Source: Candidatus Woesearchaeota archaeon (GTDB taxonomy: Archaea; Nanobdellota; Nanobdellia; Woesearchaeales; JAHWHD01). From it: a DNA stretch of 17,119 nt. Shown in pieces: positions 6,286 to 13,034 of this stretch (the first letter of the stretch is position 1; each line of letters begins with the position of its first letter). Made by a program: the position numbers and the translations under genes. The notes beneath the pieces were generated by a model that made no database searches, had not been told where the DNA came from, and saw only the letters and a list, made by a program, of their open reading frames with translations. Location of the stretch: positions 1-17,119 of the forward strand of contig JAHWHD010000025.1 in assembly GCA_019323525.1 (NCBI GenBank). Direction: 5' to 3'.

Positions 6286-7737
6286 TTATCTTTTCTTCCT
6301 CTGCGCAAGTTCATACGCACTCGGCACTTTTTCAGGTTTAGGCGGTTCCTCAGCCTCTATCTCATCCAAGATATCGTTTGCGCTTGGCTTTTTTTCTTCA
6401 GGCACCTTTTTCAACTCACCTTTTGCAAACGCCTCTTTAGTCTGTCTTACCAGGTCCTCTGCAGTAACAGGTGCATCCTGTTTTTCCTCTGCCTTTTCTT
6501 CTGTTATCTCTGGCGTTTCCTGAGGTTTAGGCTCTTCCTTAGGAGTCTCTGCTTGTGCTGGCTCCTCTGGTTTAACCGCTTCAGGCTCTGCGGGTTTCTC
6601 AGGTTCTTGTTTCTCTTCTTGTTTTGGTTCTTCCTTTGGTTCCTCTGTAGTTTCTTCTTCCTTTTTCTCTTCAACTGTCTCTGGTTCTTTAGCAGATTCT
6701 TCTTTTTCTTGTGATTTCTCTTCTTCCTTAGCTTCCTCTTTCTTCTCTTCTTTAGGAACTTCTTCTGCAGGTTTCTCCTCTACAGTCTCTGTTTGTTCTT
6801 GTTTTTCTTCTTTTTTCTCTTCCTTAACCTCTGGTTCCTCTTGTTTCTGTTCTGGCTTTGGTTCTTCTTTAACTACATCCGGTATATTAGCAACACTCTT
6901 CAGGCTCAGCATAGCTCTCTCTGCTTTCTCCACAAGCTGTGCAACAACAGCATCTGCAAGTATATTCTGTTCAAGTGCCAAACCTTTCGAGTCTCTGAAC
7001 GCTTTCTGTATAAACACTTCAATGTTGTCCTTTGTAGGATACCCAATCTCAAAGGCAAGATTGAACGCGTACCTGTGACTGTTAAGTATTTTATCCATGA
7101 ACTCTGTCTCATCAATCCTTAAGACGTCTTTAGTATAGATCGTTCCGTCTTCGTATACAGCAACAAGGTCAAGCCCAATCTCCATTGGCTGGATACCTAA
7201 CCTTGTAAGTATTGATGCAAGGTTGCTGCTGATAACATCTCCTTCTTTTGCAACAACCTTGTCTTCCTTGATCGCAATCTTTCCGCCCTCTACACCTGAC
7301 TTAATGCCAAGAGCACCAAGCTCTCCTATGACAGGTCCTGGAGCAAACGGTGTAGCTCCAGCTTTCACAACAACATCTTTAGGAGCTATCTGTCCTGCCT
7401 TGGCAGGTGCAGAACTTTTGTTTTTTTCAAGTGTCTTGAAAAGCTTGAACGGATTCTCTTTAGTGAACAGTAACGCAGGCATACCTTTAAGATGCTCTGT
7501 CAATGCTTCAATGCCTGGCTTTTTATCCTTGATCTTATCAAATATGATCTTCATAAGCCGCCTTTTTGTCATCCTAAGCACGACTTTATCACGAAGTTGC
7601 GCTCTCATGTTCTGCAGCTGAGCTGTTGGCAGGCCTTCCATGTTAACAGCCCCGATTATTGGGTACTGCTCCATGAGCTTTACAAACTCCTGCACAACCG
7701 TTTTCTTATATTCCGCGACTCTTGCTTTTGGTTTCAT
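6286..7737 (-). CDS. rpl10: Ribosomal stalk protein P0/L10 with long charged tail
   Basis: P0 anchors the stalk on 23S rRNA and carries P1 dimers. Residues 1-287 are a complete archaeal P0 core: an rRNA-binding N-domain (RVAEYKKTVVQEFVKLMEQY; MTKRRLMKIIF), an inserted domain with the conserved KAGATPFAPGPVIGELGALGI (125-145), and helices ending in AVVAQLVEKAERAMLSLK that bind P1. Residues 288-420 are low-complexity Glu/Lys/Pro/Gln. The tail then becomes ordered-looking again (421-483), with two related peptides, KPSANDILDEI and VPSAYELAQRKK. At 483 residues it is far longer than the usual 300-350 and lacks the GLGALFG-type terminus normally shared by archaeal P0 and P1. The ATG overlaps the L1 stop (ATGA). 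Confidence 0.95.
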   Translation of the reverse strand: MKPKARVAEYKKTVVQEFVKLMEQYPIIGAVNMEGLPTAQLQNMRAQLRDKVVLRMTKRRLMKIIFDKIKDKKPGIEALTEHLKGMPALLFTKENPFKLFKTLEKNKSSAPAKAGQIAPKDVVVKAGATPFAPGPVIGELGALGIKSGVEGGKIAIKEDKVVAKEGDVISSNLASILTRLGIQPMEIGLDLVAVYEDGTIYTKDVLRIDETEFMDKILNSHRYAFNLAFEIGYPTKDNIEVFIQKAFRDSKGLALEQNILADAVVAQLVEKAERAMLSLKSVANIPDVVKEEPKPEQKQEEPEVKEEKKEEKQEQTETVEEKPAEEVPKEEKKEEAKEEEKSQEKEESAKEPETVEEKKEEETTEEPKEEPKQEEKQEPEKPAEPEAVKPEEPAQAETPKEEPKPQETPEITEEKAEEKQDAPVTAEDLVRQTKEAFAKGELKKVPEEKKPSANDILDEIEAEEPPKPEKVPSAYELAQRKKR

Positions 7738-8387
7738 TTTTTCAACTCTAAAGGCTTGCTCATTGTAAGTTTTAACATTATTTGTTTAACATTGTTAGCC
7801 TCGTTAGGCAGATGATGTACAATGTTATTGTAAAGTGTAACAATATTATCTGCAACCTCGTCATCTTTCATATCTTCCCTTCCAACTATTACCTGGATCA
7901 TAGGAACCTTTTTAGTTGAGACTTTAACCAGTTTCTGCAGCTTATCTATAAGAGGTTTAAGATTAGTTTTAGGTGGGACAACACAGCCAGCTTTAGGGTT
8001 TGGCATCTTTCCTCTTGGACCAAGAACTCTGCCGAACGCACCTGCAAGTTTCCCCATGAAATTTGCTTGCGCAATAAAATAATCATGCTGCTCTGCCAAC
8101 TTTTTCATGTCTTTCTTTTTACTGGCATATGCATCTATATCGCTAGCTTCGATTACAGTGTCGCAATTTTCATCAGCTTCAGCCTTTAACTCTGGCCCTA
8201 CAATCGCGCAGGTCTTAATCTTCTTCCCAAGCGAGAAATGCAGAGGCACAAAAAACTCAAGCTGGCACTCAGCTTTCTTGATATTAAAATTCTTAAGAGT
8301 GATTATCAAATCATAACTTTGAGAAAACTTACGTTTCTTACCTTCCTTAAGCTTCTTGATAACTTCTAAAACTTCTTGTTTGTTCAT
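7734..8387 (-). CDS. rpl1: Large-subunit ribosomal protein L1
   Basis: L1 forms the mobile arm at the E site and in many archaea represses its own operon by binding the mRNA. The 217-residue length is normal. Diagnostic stretches are FFVPLHFSLGKKIKTCAIVG, the GKLAGAFGRVLGPRGKMPNPKAGCVVPP loop (112-139) and the C-terminal KQIMLKLTMSKPLELKK. The start is fixed by GGAGGT (8395-8400) 7 nt upstream. Unlike most genes in the window it has a leader of about 40 nt, because its TATA box lies 67 bp upstream. The next gene, L10, overlaps by 4 bp. L11, which often precedes L1, is not present. Confidence 0.97.
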   Translation of the reverse strand: MNKQEVLEVIKKLKEGKKRKFSQSYDLIITLKNFNIKKAECQLEFFVPLHFSLGKKIKTCAIVGPELKAEADENCDTVIEASDIDAYASKKKDMKKLAEQHDYFIAQANFMGKLAGAFGRVLGPRGKMPNPKAGCVVPPKTNLKPLIDKLQKLVKVSTKKVPMIQVIVGREDMKDDEVADNIVTLYNNIVHHLPNEANNVKQIMLKLTMSKPLELKK

Positions 8388-8394
8388 ATCTTTG

Positions 8395-8458
8395 ACCTCC
8401 TATCACAATGGATAGTTATAACGGTTATGTAATTTGAAATCATCAGCTCATTTATAAA
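8395..8458 (-). promoter_or_regulatory. rpl1 promoter, leader hairpin and Shine-Dalgarno sequence
   Basis: Read on the minus strand, a TATA box (TTTATAAA, 8451-8458) predicts transcription from about 8428. The leader ends in CTATC-CATTGT-GATAG (8400-8415), a 5-bp hairpin whose last G is the first base of the GGAGGT ribosome-binding site (8395-8400). The hairpin would partly hide the site and is a plausible target of autogenous control by L1. A second TTTATAAA-like run lies at about 8470-8477. Confidence 0.45.
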
Positions 8459-8483
8459 GGTTGTGGTGTGTTTATAAATTCGT

Positions 8484-9068
8484 CTAGAAAAACCTCAAAT
8501 CTCGACCCTCAACATACTTGACCAAATCCTCAACTTTAATGGTGTCAAGATCAACCTTTGCAGTAAACTCGTCTATCCTTTTCTTCATATCATCGTGCGA
8601 TAACAACGGCAACCCTAGCTTGCCTTCGATAATCTCCTTTATCTCATGTTTTATTGTATCTACTTTACCATCATCCTCAACCATTGTCTCTACCTCAACA
8701 GCGTCTCCCCAGTCTAACACTCTATTTAGCATAATCTCGAACTTATCATGGATATATTTGTACGTTACCCTTGCAAAAATATACTTAATCTTAAATCCTG
8801 AAAGTTTCAATAGGTCATAAACAGCTTCAGGATTAGAAACTTTAGTCTCGACCTCTTTACGTACCTCTAAATCCGCTTGCTCCTTAAAACTAAGCACACA
8901 TTCATCCTTCCTTATTCTTAACCTGATATGAAAATCATCCTTTTCAGGGTTATGGAAAAAAAACGTAGCCTCTCTCTGCCCGAGCGCTAAAGGCTTAGCA
9001 AAACTCTCTATCCTTTCCTTAACATTATTAAAATCATCAACTAAACCCCTTAACTCAACTTCGTACAT
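8484..9068 (-). CDS. CYTH-domain protein (CyaB/triphosphatase-like)
   Basis: The 194-residue protein opens with MYEVELRG, the ExExR/K signature of the CYTH fold (Glu3, Glu5, Arg7). Charged tunnel strands follow: FHIRLRIRK (46-54), the basic LEVRKEVETK region (about 68-76) and WGDAVEVET (120-128, with Glu126 and Glu128). CYTH proteins hydrolyse or cyclise triphosphate substrates such as ATP, thiamine triphosphate or inorganic triphosphate using Mg; CyaB is the class IV adenylate cyclase. Which reaction applies here is unknown. Residues 155-194 form a helical C-terminal extension beyond the domain. The reading frame is open 31 codons further upstream, but the TATA box at 9091-9098 lies 26 bp before this ATG and inside that longer frame, so the shorter start is preferred. 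It is divergent from the helix-turn-helix gene at 9164. Confidence 0.85.
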   Translation of the reverse strand: MYEVELRGLVDDFNNVKERIESFAKPLALGQREATFFFHNPEKDDFHIRLRIRKDECVLSFKEQADLEVRKEVETKVSNPEAVYDLLKLSGFKIKYIFARVTYKYIHDKFEIMLNRVLDWGDAVEVETMVEDDGKVDTIKHEIKEIIEGKLGLPLLSHDDMKKRIDEFTAKVDLDTIKVEDLVKYVEGRDLRFF

Positions 9069-9090
9069 GGTAATACGGATATTATCAAGT

Positions 9091-9098
9091 AATATAAA
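9091..9098 (-). promoter_or_regulatory. TATA box of the CYTH gene
   Basis: TTTATATT (minus strand) is centred about 26 bp before the ATG at 9068, which predicts a leaderless transcript and decides the start of the CYTH protein. Confidence 0.55.
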
Positions 9099-9131
9099 CC
9101 TTTCTTCATCCTTTTTCTCCCAATCCAAAAC

Positions 9132-9140
9132 TTTAAATAA
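9132..9140 (+). promoter_or_regulatory. TATA box of the 9164 helix-turn-helix gene
   Basis: TTTAAATAA is centred 28 bp before the ATG at 9164. With the CYTH promoter it makes a back-to-back divergent promoter region of 95 bp. Confidence 0.55.
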
Positions 9141-9163
9141 ACCCGGCTTTTCCAACAGCAATC

Positions 9164-9517
9164 ATGGGACATCGCATGCTTGAGATGGGCACTAACACTA
9201 AGAAACTATATCTCTCTAAAGATCATGAGATTCGAAGACCGCTCGTAGACTTTCTCGAAAGACGGCGTTGGGGACCATTAACTCTTGAAAAAATATTGAA
9301 GATGGTGAGCACACCAGATACTCAAAGAGTAATCAATGCACTTACTGATCTAGAGAAATCCGGCGCAATGGAAATCTATGAAGCTACTGTTGGAGAACCT
9401 CCCAACACTCATAAAGCAACCAGATATTTACCAAAATACTTTTTCAGTGCTTGTACAGACATGCAAGCGCTTTTTGCTAAACAGATGTCAACCTCTACTA
9501 ATTACTCCCGAGTATAG
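9164..9517 (+). CDS. Small winged-helix-like protein, unknown role
   Basis: The 117-residue product looks like a small DNA-binding protein. Residues about 27-75 (PLVDFLERRRWGPLTLEKILK through VINALTDLEKSGAMEIY) have the helix-turn-helix-wing rhythm of archaeal winged helices, with an 'LTxLExSGxxEIY' recognition-helix-to-wing pattern. The C-terminal part, KATRYLPKYFFSACTDMQALFAKQ, is probably a further helix. I do not recognise the family and assign no target. The TATA box 28 bp upstream supports the first ATG and a leaderless message; ATGs at codons 5 and 8 are alternatives. It is divergent from the CYTH gene, which it could regulate, and is followed by a miniprotein gene with its own promoter. 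Confidence 0.6.
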   Translation: MGHRMLEMGTNTKKLYLSKDHEIRRPLVDFLERRRWGPLTLEKILKMVSTPDTQRVINALTDLEKSGAMEIYEATVGEPPNTHKATRYLPKYFFSACTDMQALFAKQMSTSTNYSRV

Positions 9518-9522
9518 CAACA

Positions 9523-9530
9523 TTTAAATA
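9523..9530 (+). promoter_or_regulatory. TATA box of the 9555 miniprotein
   Basis: TTTAAATA is centred 28 bp before the ATG at 9555, the same spacing as the other leaderless genes in this window. It is the main support for the short gene downstream. Confidence 0.5.
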
Positions 9531-9554
9531 CTAAAAATTCCTAAACCTTTATTA

Positions 9555-9656
9555 ATGCCAAAAAAAAGAGTTCAACAATTCGATCTATTTTTCTGGATAA
9601 TACTAGCAATAGTGGTATTTGGTCTAGTGATAGCAGTAATTCAGACAATCTTCTGA
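9555..9656 (+). CDS. 33-residue single-pass membrane miniprotein
   Basis: A 33-codon frame encodes a product starting MPKKRVQQFDLFFW and continuing as one hydrophobic helix to the C-terminus (about residues 11-33: IILAIVVFGLVIAVIQTIF). The basic N-terminus followed by one membrane span predicts an N-in/C-out topology. The ATG lies 28 bp after the centre of a good TATA box, so it fits the leaderless pattern of its neighbours. The last 16 bp overlap the end of the convergent transglutaminase-like gene, which is also membrane-anchored. No family was recognised. The promoter position and the clean charge/hydrophobic design argue against chance, but no homologue can be checked here. Confidence 0.5.
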   Translation: MPKKRVQQFDLFFWIILAIVVFGLVIAVIQTIF

Positions 9657-10252
9657 ACCTCTCCTAAACCGCACCTAGAACAAGTTGTATCTACATATAT
9701 CCAGCCATCTTCAAGATACTTCTTTGGAGCTTCAGGGTAATATATCCTGTTATACGCATGCCCTGGCTTTGTAACAATTTCAGCATTCACCCCAATAGCC
9801 TTCAACAACCCTACTAAAAGTACTGACTTGTCTTCGCAGTCCCCTGCTCCAGAATAAAGTGTAGCTTCAGGCGTCTGGATATACTCCCTGTATTCAGGAT
9901 CACTGACATAATCAATCCTGTCCCTTACAAAATATACTAAAGCCTTGATCTGACACATCTTTATCCCAGAATTACACCCTTCTGTAGCTATCTTGTTAGC
10001 TGCACTTTTTATCTCAGAACTGACAGGATACTCATAAACATCGTACAATCCATCAAACGTTCCTTCAGAATTATCATCAGCAAGCGCATATTCAATAACA
10101 ACGCTCGGCTCAGGGTTATGCTTTAGCCCAGAGAATGGTATGACCATAGCTACGATTAAGAGTATCAAGCCAACACCCAGGATAACCTTTATCGGTCCTT
10201 TCCCAGGCTCTTCAAACACCTCATTTTCCGAACCTTCTCTCTCTTTCTCCAT
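9641..10252 (-). CDS. Membrane-anchored transglutaminase-like protein
   Basis: The 203-residue protein has a charged N-terminal segment, one membrane helix (about 21-40, VILGVGLILLIVAMVIPF) and an outer domain of the transglutaminase-like/cysteine-protease fold. The catalytic triad is visible: Cys139 (GAGDCEDKSVLL), His165 (PGHAYNR) and Asp188 (WIYVDTTC). Other cysteines (93, 100, 191, 194) could form disulfides or bind metal. Archaeal members of this fold are presumed proteases or amide-bond enzymes acting outside the membrane; the substrate is unknown. The ATG lies 32 bp inside the end of uppS. A GTG one base after the uppS stop (10219) is an alternative that would remove 11 residues. Co-transcription with uppS suggests a cell-envelope role. 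Confidence 0.78.
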   Translation of the reverse strand: MEKEREGSENEVFEEPGKGPIKVILGVGLILLIVAMVIPFSGLKHNPEPSVVIEYALADDNSEGTFDGLYDVYEYPVSSEIKSAANKIATEGCNSGIKMCQIKALVYFVRDRIDYVSDPEYREYIQTPEATLYSGAGDCEDKSVLLVGLLKAIGVNAEIVTKPGHAYNRIYYPEAPKKYLEDGWIYVDTTCSRCGLGEVQKIV

Positions 10253-10919
10253 ACTCTTTTATGCACCAATCAAAATCCTCTTTATTGAACTCAGGAAACA
10301 TCTTATCTAAAAAAATCAATTCACTATAAGCGCTTTGCCACATCAAGAAATTACTTAACCTTTTCTCTCCACCAGTCCTTATGATTAGGTCAGGCTCAGA
10401 ACCATTATAGAGATAATTCTTGAAAGTATTCTCGTCAATGTCCTCTTCATCGATCATGCCTTTCTTTGCAAGACCAATTACCTTGCGGACGCCGTCAACG
10501 ATTTCATGCCTTCCTCCATAACCTATTGCAATGTTAAGGAAAAAATCAGAATTATCGCATGTTCTATCCATAACTTTCTTAACAAGTTCCTGTATCTCAT
10601 CATCAAACATTTGCAGCCTTCCTATGAACCTAACGCAAAGACCTCTCTCCATTACTTTTGGGTCTTCTAACAACTCTCTAAAAATCTTCTTAAACAACTT
10701 CATAAGAAAATCAAACTCTCTCTTAGGCCTGTTAAAGTTCTCAGTAGAGAACGCATAGAGTGTAAGTTCATTAACGCCTGCCTCTTCGCACCAGTCACAC
10801 AACCTTTCTAAGTTATCTTCTGCAGCAATCTCATGCCCTTTCCACGGCTCTAGCATCAACCTCTTTGCAAACCTTCTGTTGCCGTCCATGATAATAGCTA
10901 CGTGTTTAGGAATCCTCAT
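10221..10919 (-). CDS. uppS: Cis-prenyltransferase (undecaprenyl/polyprenyl diphosphate synthase)
   Basis: The enzyme condenses isopentenyl diphosphate onto an allylic diphosphate to make the long cis-polyprenyl diphosphate used as glycan lipid carrier; in archaea this feeds dolichol-type lipids for N-glycosylation. All family motifs are present: HVAIIMDGNRRFAKR with catalytic Asp12, LTLYAFSTENFNRP (52-65), NIAIGYGGRHEIVD (129-142) and DLIIRTGGEKRLSNFLMWQS (177-196, with Arg181, Arg187 and Ser189 for diphosphate binding), then YSELIFLDKMFPEF. The 232-residue length is normal. GGAGGT (10925-10930) lies 5 nt before the ATG, and the start overlaps the preceding gene by 14 bp. The next gene, the transglutaminase-like protein, overlaps its end. 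Confidence 0.96.
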   Translation of the reverse strand: MRIPKHVAIIMDGNRRFAKRLMLEPWKGHEIAAEDNLERLCDWCEEAGVNELTLYAFSTENFNRPKREFDFLMKLFKKIFRELLEDPKVMERGLCVRFIGRLQMFDDEIQELVKKVMDRTCDNSDFFLNIAIGYGGRHEIVDGVRKVIGLAKKGMIDEEDIDENTFKNYLYNGSEPDLIIRTGGEKRLSNFLMWQSAYSELIFLDKMFPEFNKEDFDWCIKEYGERERRFGK

Positions 10920-11445
10920 TCTCTACCTCCTGTGTAAACCCTTTACCCATGATAAGACCGACAAACACCTCTTGCGGAACAGCTACTCCTGCGCTGACAA
11001 ACATCTCAGCGAGTTCAACCCCGCTTATTTCCTTGTCTCTTCCAGGCTTGAACTCTAGCAACTCTTTTAACATCTCAGAGTGCAGATACCCTTCGTTAAG
11101 TTTTAACGCAGCCTCTCTCTTCTTAATCTTTATGGAACAATCATTCAAATTCACCAAAACATTGTCAAGTCTCCATTTTCCTTCACTCTTCTCGACAAAA
11201 CCATGATTAAACAGCTCAAGAGCAACAAGATCCTTTACAATATCGTCCCTGCTCCTTGTCCTAACATAAGTATTAACATTACCTACAGAAAAGAACTCAA
11301 AGAAATCCTTAGAATGAACCTTCTTAACATCAAACACTCTACCGATGTACTTCTTCACAGCCTGCCTCACCTTTCCCTTTACCCACTTATTCTCGACAAG
11401 GTACAGGTACGGCTTTCCCTTTATACTCTTCACCCTTACAAACAT
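10906..11445 (-). CDS. Unknown protein with a transposase-N-like strand motif
   Basis: The function is not recognised. The 179-residue product starts MFVRVKSIKGKPYLYLVENK and continues with GKVRQAVKKYIGRV. This small beta-rich segment resembles the N-terminal region of IS1634/IS4-type transposases and of several uncharacterised archaeal proteins. The rest is mixed alpha/beta with no DDE residues, so it is not a transposase. Residues 80-110 (RSRDDIVKDLVALELFNHGFVE) are compatible with a small helix-turn-helix. The frame is open for 20 more codons upstream, but the TATA box at 11468-11476 lies 27 bp before this ATG, which fixes a leaderless start. Its final codons include the GGAGGT that serves uppS, so it heads the uppS/transglutaminase operon. 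Confidence 0.68.
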   Translation of the reverse strand: MFVRVKSIKGKPYLYLVENKWVKGKVRQAVKKYIGRVFDVKKVHSKDFFEFFSVGNVNTYVRTRSRDDIVKDLVALELFNHGFVEKSEGKWRLDNVLVNLNDCSIKIKKREAALKLNEGYLHSEMLKELLEFKPGRDKEISGVELAEMFVSAGVAVPQEVFVGLIMGKGFTQEVENEDS

Positions 11446-11467
11446 ATAAGTTAGGCACCAGCACCTG

Positions 11468-11482
11468 TTTATAAGTGTTTCT
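11468..11482 (-). promoter_or_regulatory. Promoter of the uppS operon, shared 14-bp element
   Basis: Read on the minus strand, AGAAACACTTATAA covers 11469-11482 and is centred suitably for a start at 11445. The same 14 bases precede the HD-domain gene (12089-12102). The upstream AGAAAC part is in the position of the TFB-recognition element. Confidence 0.55.
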
Positions 11483-11486
11483 GTAG

Positions 11487-12065
11487 TCAGAACCTGCCAT
11501 CCCACCCATAGCTTTCGAACTCCCTTATTATCTTAAGAAACAAATTTTTAGTTTTTTCCTTTAACGCCGGGCAGTTATTCCAATATTTAATCTCCATCTC
11601 CTCTTTTTCAAAACACTCGAGAGCATGGTGAATATCCCTGTGCCCTGTTAGGACATCTGCAATCACAAACACTTTGCCTTCAACTAAATCTGGCAGTTTT
11701 ACTTTTATAGGCCATCCTAATGCACCAGCTTCATCATCATCCACATCAAGCAGGAAATGTGCTCCAACACAGTGGGCAAGTTCAGGATACCCTAACTCTT
11801 CAAGAATAATCTGACCTTCAGGCGCATGCAATCCTCTTTTCTCAAGAGGATAGCCGTTTTCTATGCAAATTTTATAGCTTCCGACATCATGCAGTAATGC
11901 AAGACAGCTAAGAAATTCTAAATTGATTTTAATCCCCAGATTTATAAGTTTGCTTGCTAGCTTCATAGCAGATTCTTCCATTCGAATACTATGTTTAATA
12001 AAATACTCTGGAACCCGTAACTTGCGCATAAGTGCAACAGAATCCTCTTTTGTAAGAAATTTCAT
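11487..12065 (-). CDS. HD-domain metal-dependent phosphohydrolase
   Basis: The 192-residue protein is an HD-superfamily hydrolase. Metal-binding residues are His25 (YFIKHS), His59-Asp60 (CLALLHDVGSY), His80 (GLHAPEG) and the later Asp137 (FVIADVLTGH). The pattern HAPEGQIILEELGYPELAHCVGAH is typical of archaeal HD proteins in the predicted nucleotide phosphohydrolase or RNA-processing group. The exact substrate is unknown. The open frame begins 8 codons earlier, but that ATG lies inside the TATA box (12088-12096). The ATG at 12065 is 27 bp downstream of the box and is taken as the leaderless start. It lies 35 bp after the AMMECR1 gene, and its stop comes just before the promoter of the next gene. 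Confidence 0.82.
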   Translation of the reverse strand: MKFLTKEDSVALMRKLRVPEYFIKHSIRMEESAMKLASKLINLGIKINLEFLSCLALLHDVGSYKICIENGYPLEKRGLHAPEGQIILEELGYPELAHCVGAHFLLDVDDDEAGALGWPIKVKLPDLVEGKVFVIADVLTGHRDIHHALECFEKEEMEIKYWNNCPALKEKTKNLFLKIIREFESYGWDGRF

Positions 12066-12087
12066 TATACAATTAAGAAAACCCTGC

Positions 12088-12102
12088 ATTATAAGTGTTT
12101 CT
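12088..12102 (-). promoter_or_regulatory. Promoter of the HD-domain gene, shared 14-bp element
   Basis: Read on the minus strand, AGAAACACTTATAA occupies 12089-12102, the first bases just inside the AMMECR1 stop region. It is identical to the element before the 11445 gene and has the same spacing to its start codon (27 bp). Confidence 0.55.
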
Positions 12103-12643
12103 ACTCAGAAAATATCTCTCCCTGGAACTTATACACCTTAGTATCAAGCTCCATCCACGCATCAATACTAAGCCCTGCTTTAGCGCAAGTCTGTTCTAGA
12201 AACTCTTTGACATCCCATTCCCACTCAACAGGCACCTGTGGCAGCAACAGCCCTCTTTTATAACCTCTCTCGACAATTAAGCCATCTCTTCCGACCACTA
12301 TTTCTCTAATGTAGTCTTCAGGCTGTTTAACCTTTATTAGCTCAGGCTTTGTAAGCACAGTAACTTCAATCTTCACATGCCTAAACTCCTCTTCTGATAG
12401 CTGTGGAAACCTTGGATCAGAGAAAGCAGCATTCTTAGCAGATTCAATAACAGCCTCGTATAGAGGCACAGTAGGCTCAGGATACCCTATACAACCGCGT
12501 AACTCGCCTTTTATTGTCAGTGTAACAAAGCACCCTCTTTTATCTTTAAATTCCTGTTTAAACTCTTCACTCAGCTTAAACCCCTTGCCGAATCTAGAAC
12601 CAATAGCGTCCCTTGCAGCTTTTACCAACTTTTGGCCGTTCAT
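12101..12643 (-). CDS. AMMECR1-domain protein
   Basis: The 180-residue protein is a single AMMECR1 domain, conserved in archaea, some bacteria and eukaryotes, with no established biochemical function. The diagnostic motif LRGCIGYPEP (48-57) is present with its invariant Cys51. SAKNAAFSDPRFPQLSEEEF and the IEVTVLTKPELI strand follow, then a C-terminal region with WEWDVKEFLEQTCAKAGL. The length is close to archaeal relatives (about 190-200). The ATG overlaps the rpo11 stop by 4 bp (ATGA), so the two are co-transcribed and translationally coupled. The partner Memo-like or radical-SAM genes often found with AMMECR1 are not in the window. Confidence 0.93.
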   Translation of the reverse strand: MNGQKLVKAARDAIGSRFGKGFKLSEEFKQEFKDKRGCFVTLTIKGELRGCIGYPEPTVPLYEAVIESAKNAAFSDPRFPQLSEEEFRHVKIEVTVLTKPELIKVKQPEDYIREIVVGRDGLIVERGYKRGLLLPQVPVEWEWDVKEFLEQTCAKAGLSIDAWMELDTKVYKFQGEIFSE

Positions 12644-12921
12644 TTGGCAAAACTTTTTAGAAACTTGTCAAGGTCTTTTTTTATCCTCTTGGCAGCTTCT
12701 GTCAACGCTTTCTTAGGATCCTCTTTACCGTCAGTCTCGACAATCATCTTAGGCTCTGTTGTCTGAGGATGATCAACAGCATACGCAGCAGCTTTTACAT
12801 GGCTGTCGTTCCACAACTCTTTACGTAATAGGTTACAGAAAGTATGATCCTCCCCTTTTATCTCGACGATAATTTTATTTTTTCCTTCTTCTAATACAGA
12901 TAGTTCCATGACCACCACCAT
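12640..12921 (-). CDS. rpo11: DNA-directed RNA polymerase subunit Rpo11 (RpoL)
   Basis: Rpo11 dimerises with Rpo3 to form the assembly platform of archaeal RNA polymerase (the counterpart of Rpb11 or the alpha-subunit N-domain). The diagnostic stretch GEDHTFCNLLRKELW is followed by AAYAVDHPQTTEPKMIVETDG and a closing amphipathic helix. Two starts compete. The ATG at 12921 (93 residues) is 26 bp from the TATA box at 12943-12950 and fits the leaderless rule. The ATG at 12909 (89 residues, MELSVLEEG) matches where homologues begin and has GGTGGTGGT just upstream. The longer form is given, but the shorter is equally likely. The gene heads a two-gene unit with AMMECR1. Confidence 0.94.
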   Translation of the reverse strand: MVVVMELSVLEEGKNKIIVEIKGEDHTFCNLLRKELWNDSHVKAAAYAVDHPQTTEPKMIVETDGKEDPKKALTEAAKRIKKDLDKFLKSFAK

Positions 12922-12942
12922 TTCATCTAAGAAACCACGTTA

Positions 12943-12950
12943 TTTATAAA
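12943..12950 (-). promoter_or_regulatory. TATA box of rpo11
   Basis: TTTATAAA, a perfect palindrome, lies 26 bp before the ATG at 12921. Confidence 0.55.
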
Positions 12951-13034
12951 TGTTGTTGTTGAAATGGAACTCTGGCCTGAACATTTAACCAGCAAAAGGA
13001 ATTAAATGCACGAACAGATTAGGCACTAGCAGGA

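Noticed and set aside
6258..6320. N-terminal extension of L12 by 21 residues
   Set aside because: Homology starts at the ATG at 6257, which has GGAGGT 7 nt upstream; the extension would overlap the end of L10 in another frame.
12963..13004. 13-codon plus-strand frame starting MELWPEHL after a TATA-like palindrome
   Set aside because: It is too short to judge, and the palindromic TATA box is explained by rpo11 on the other strand.
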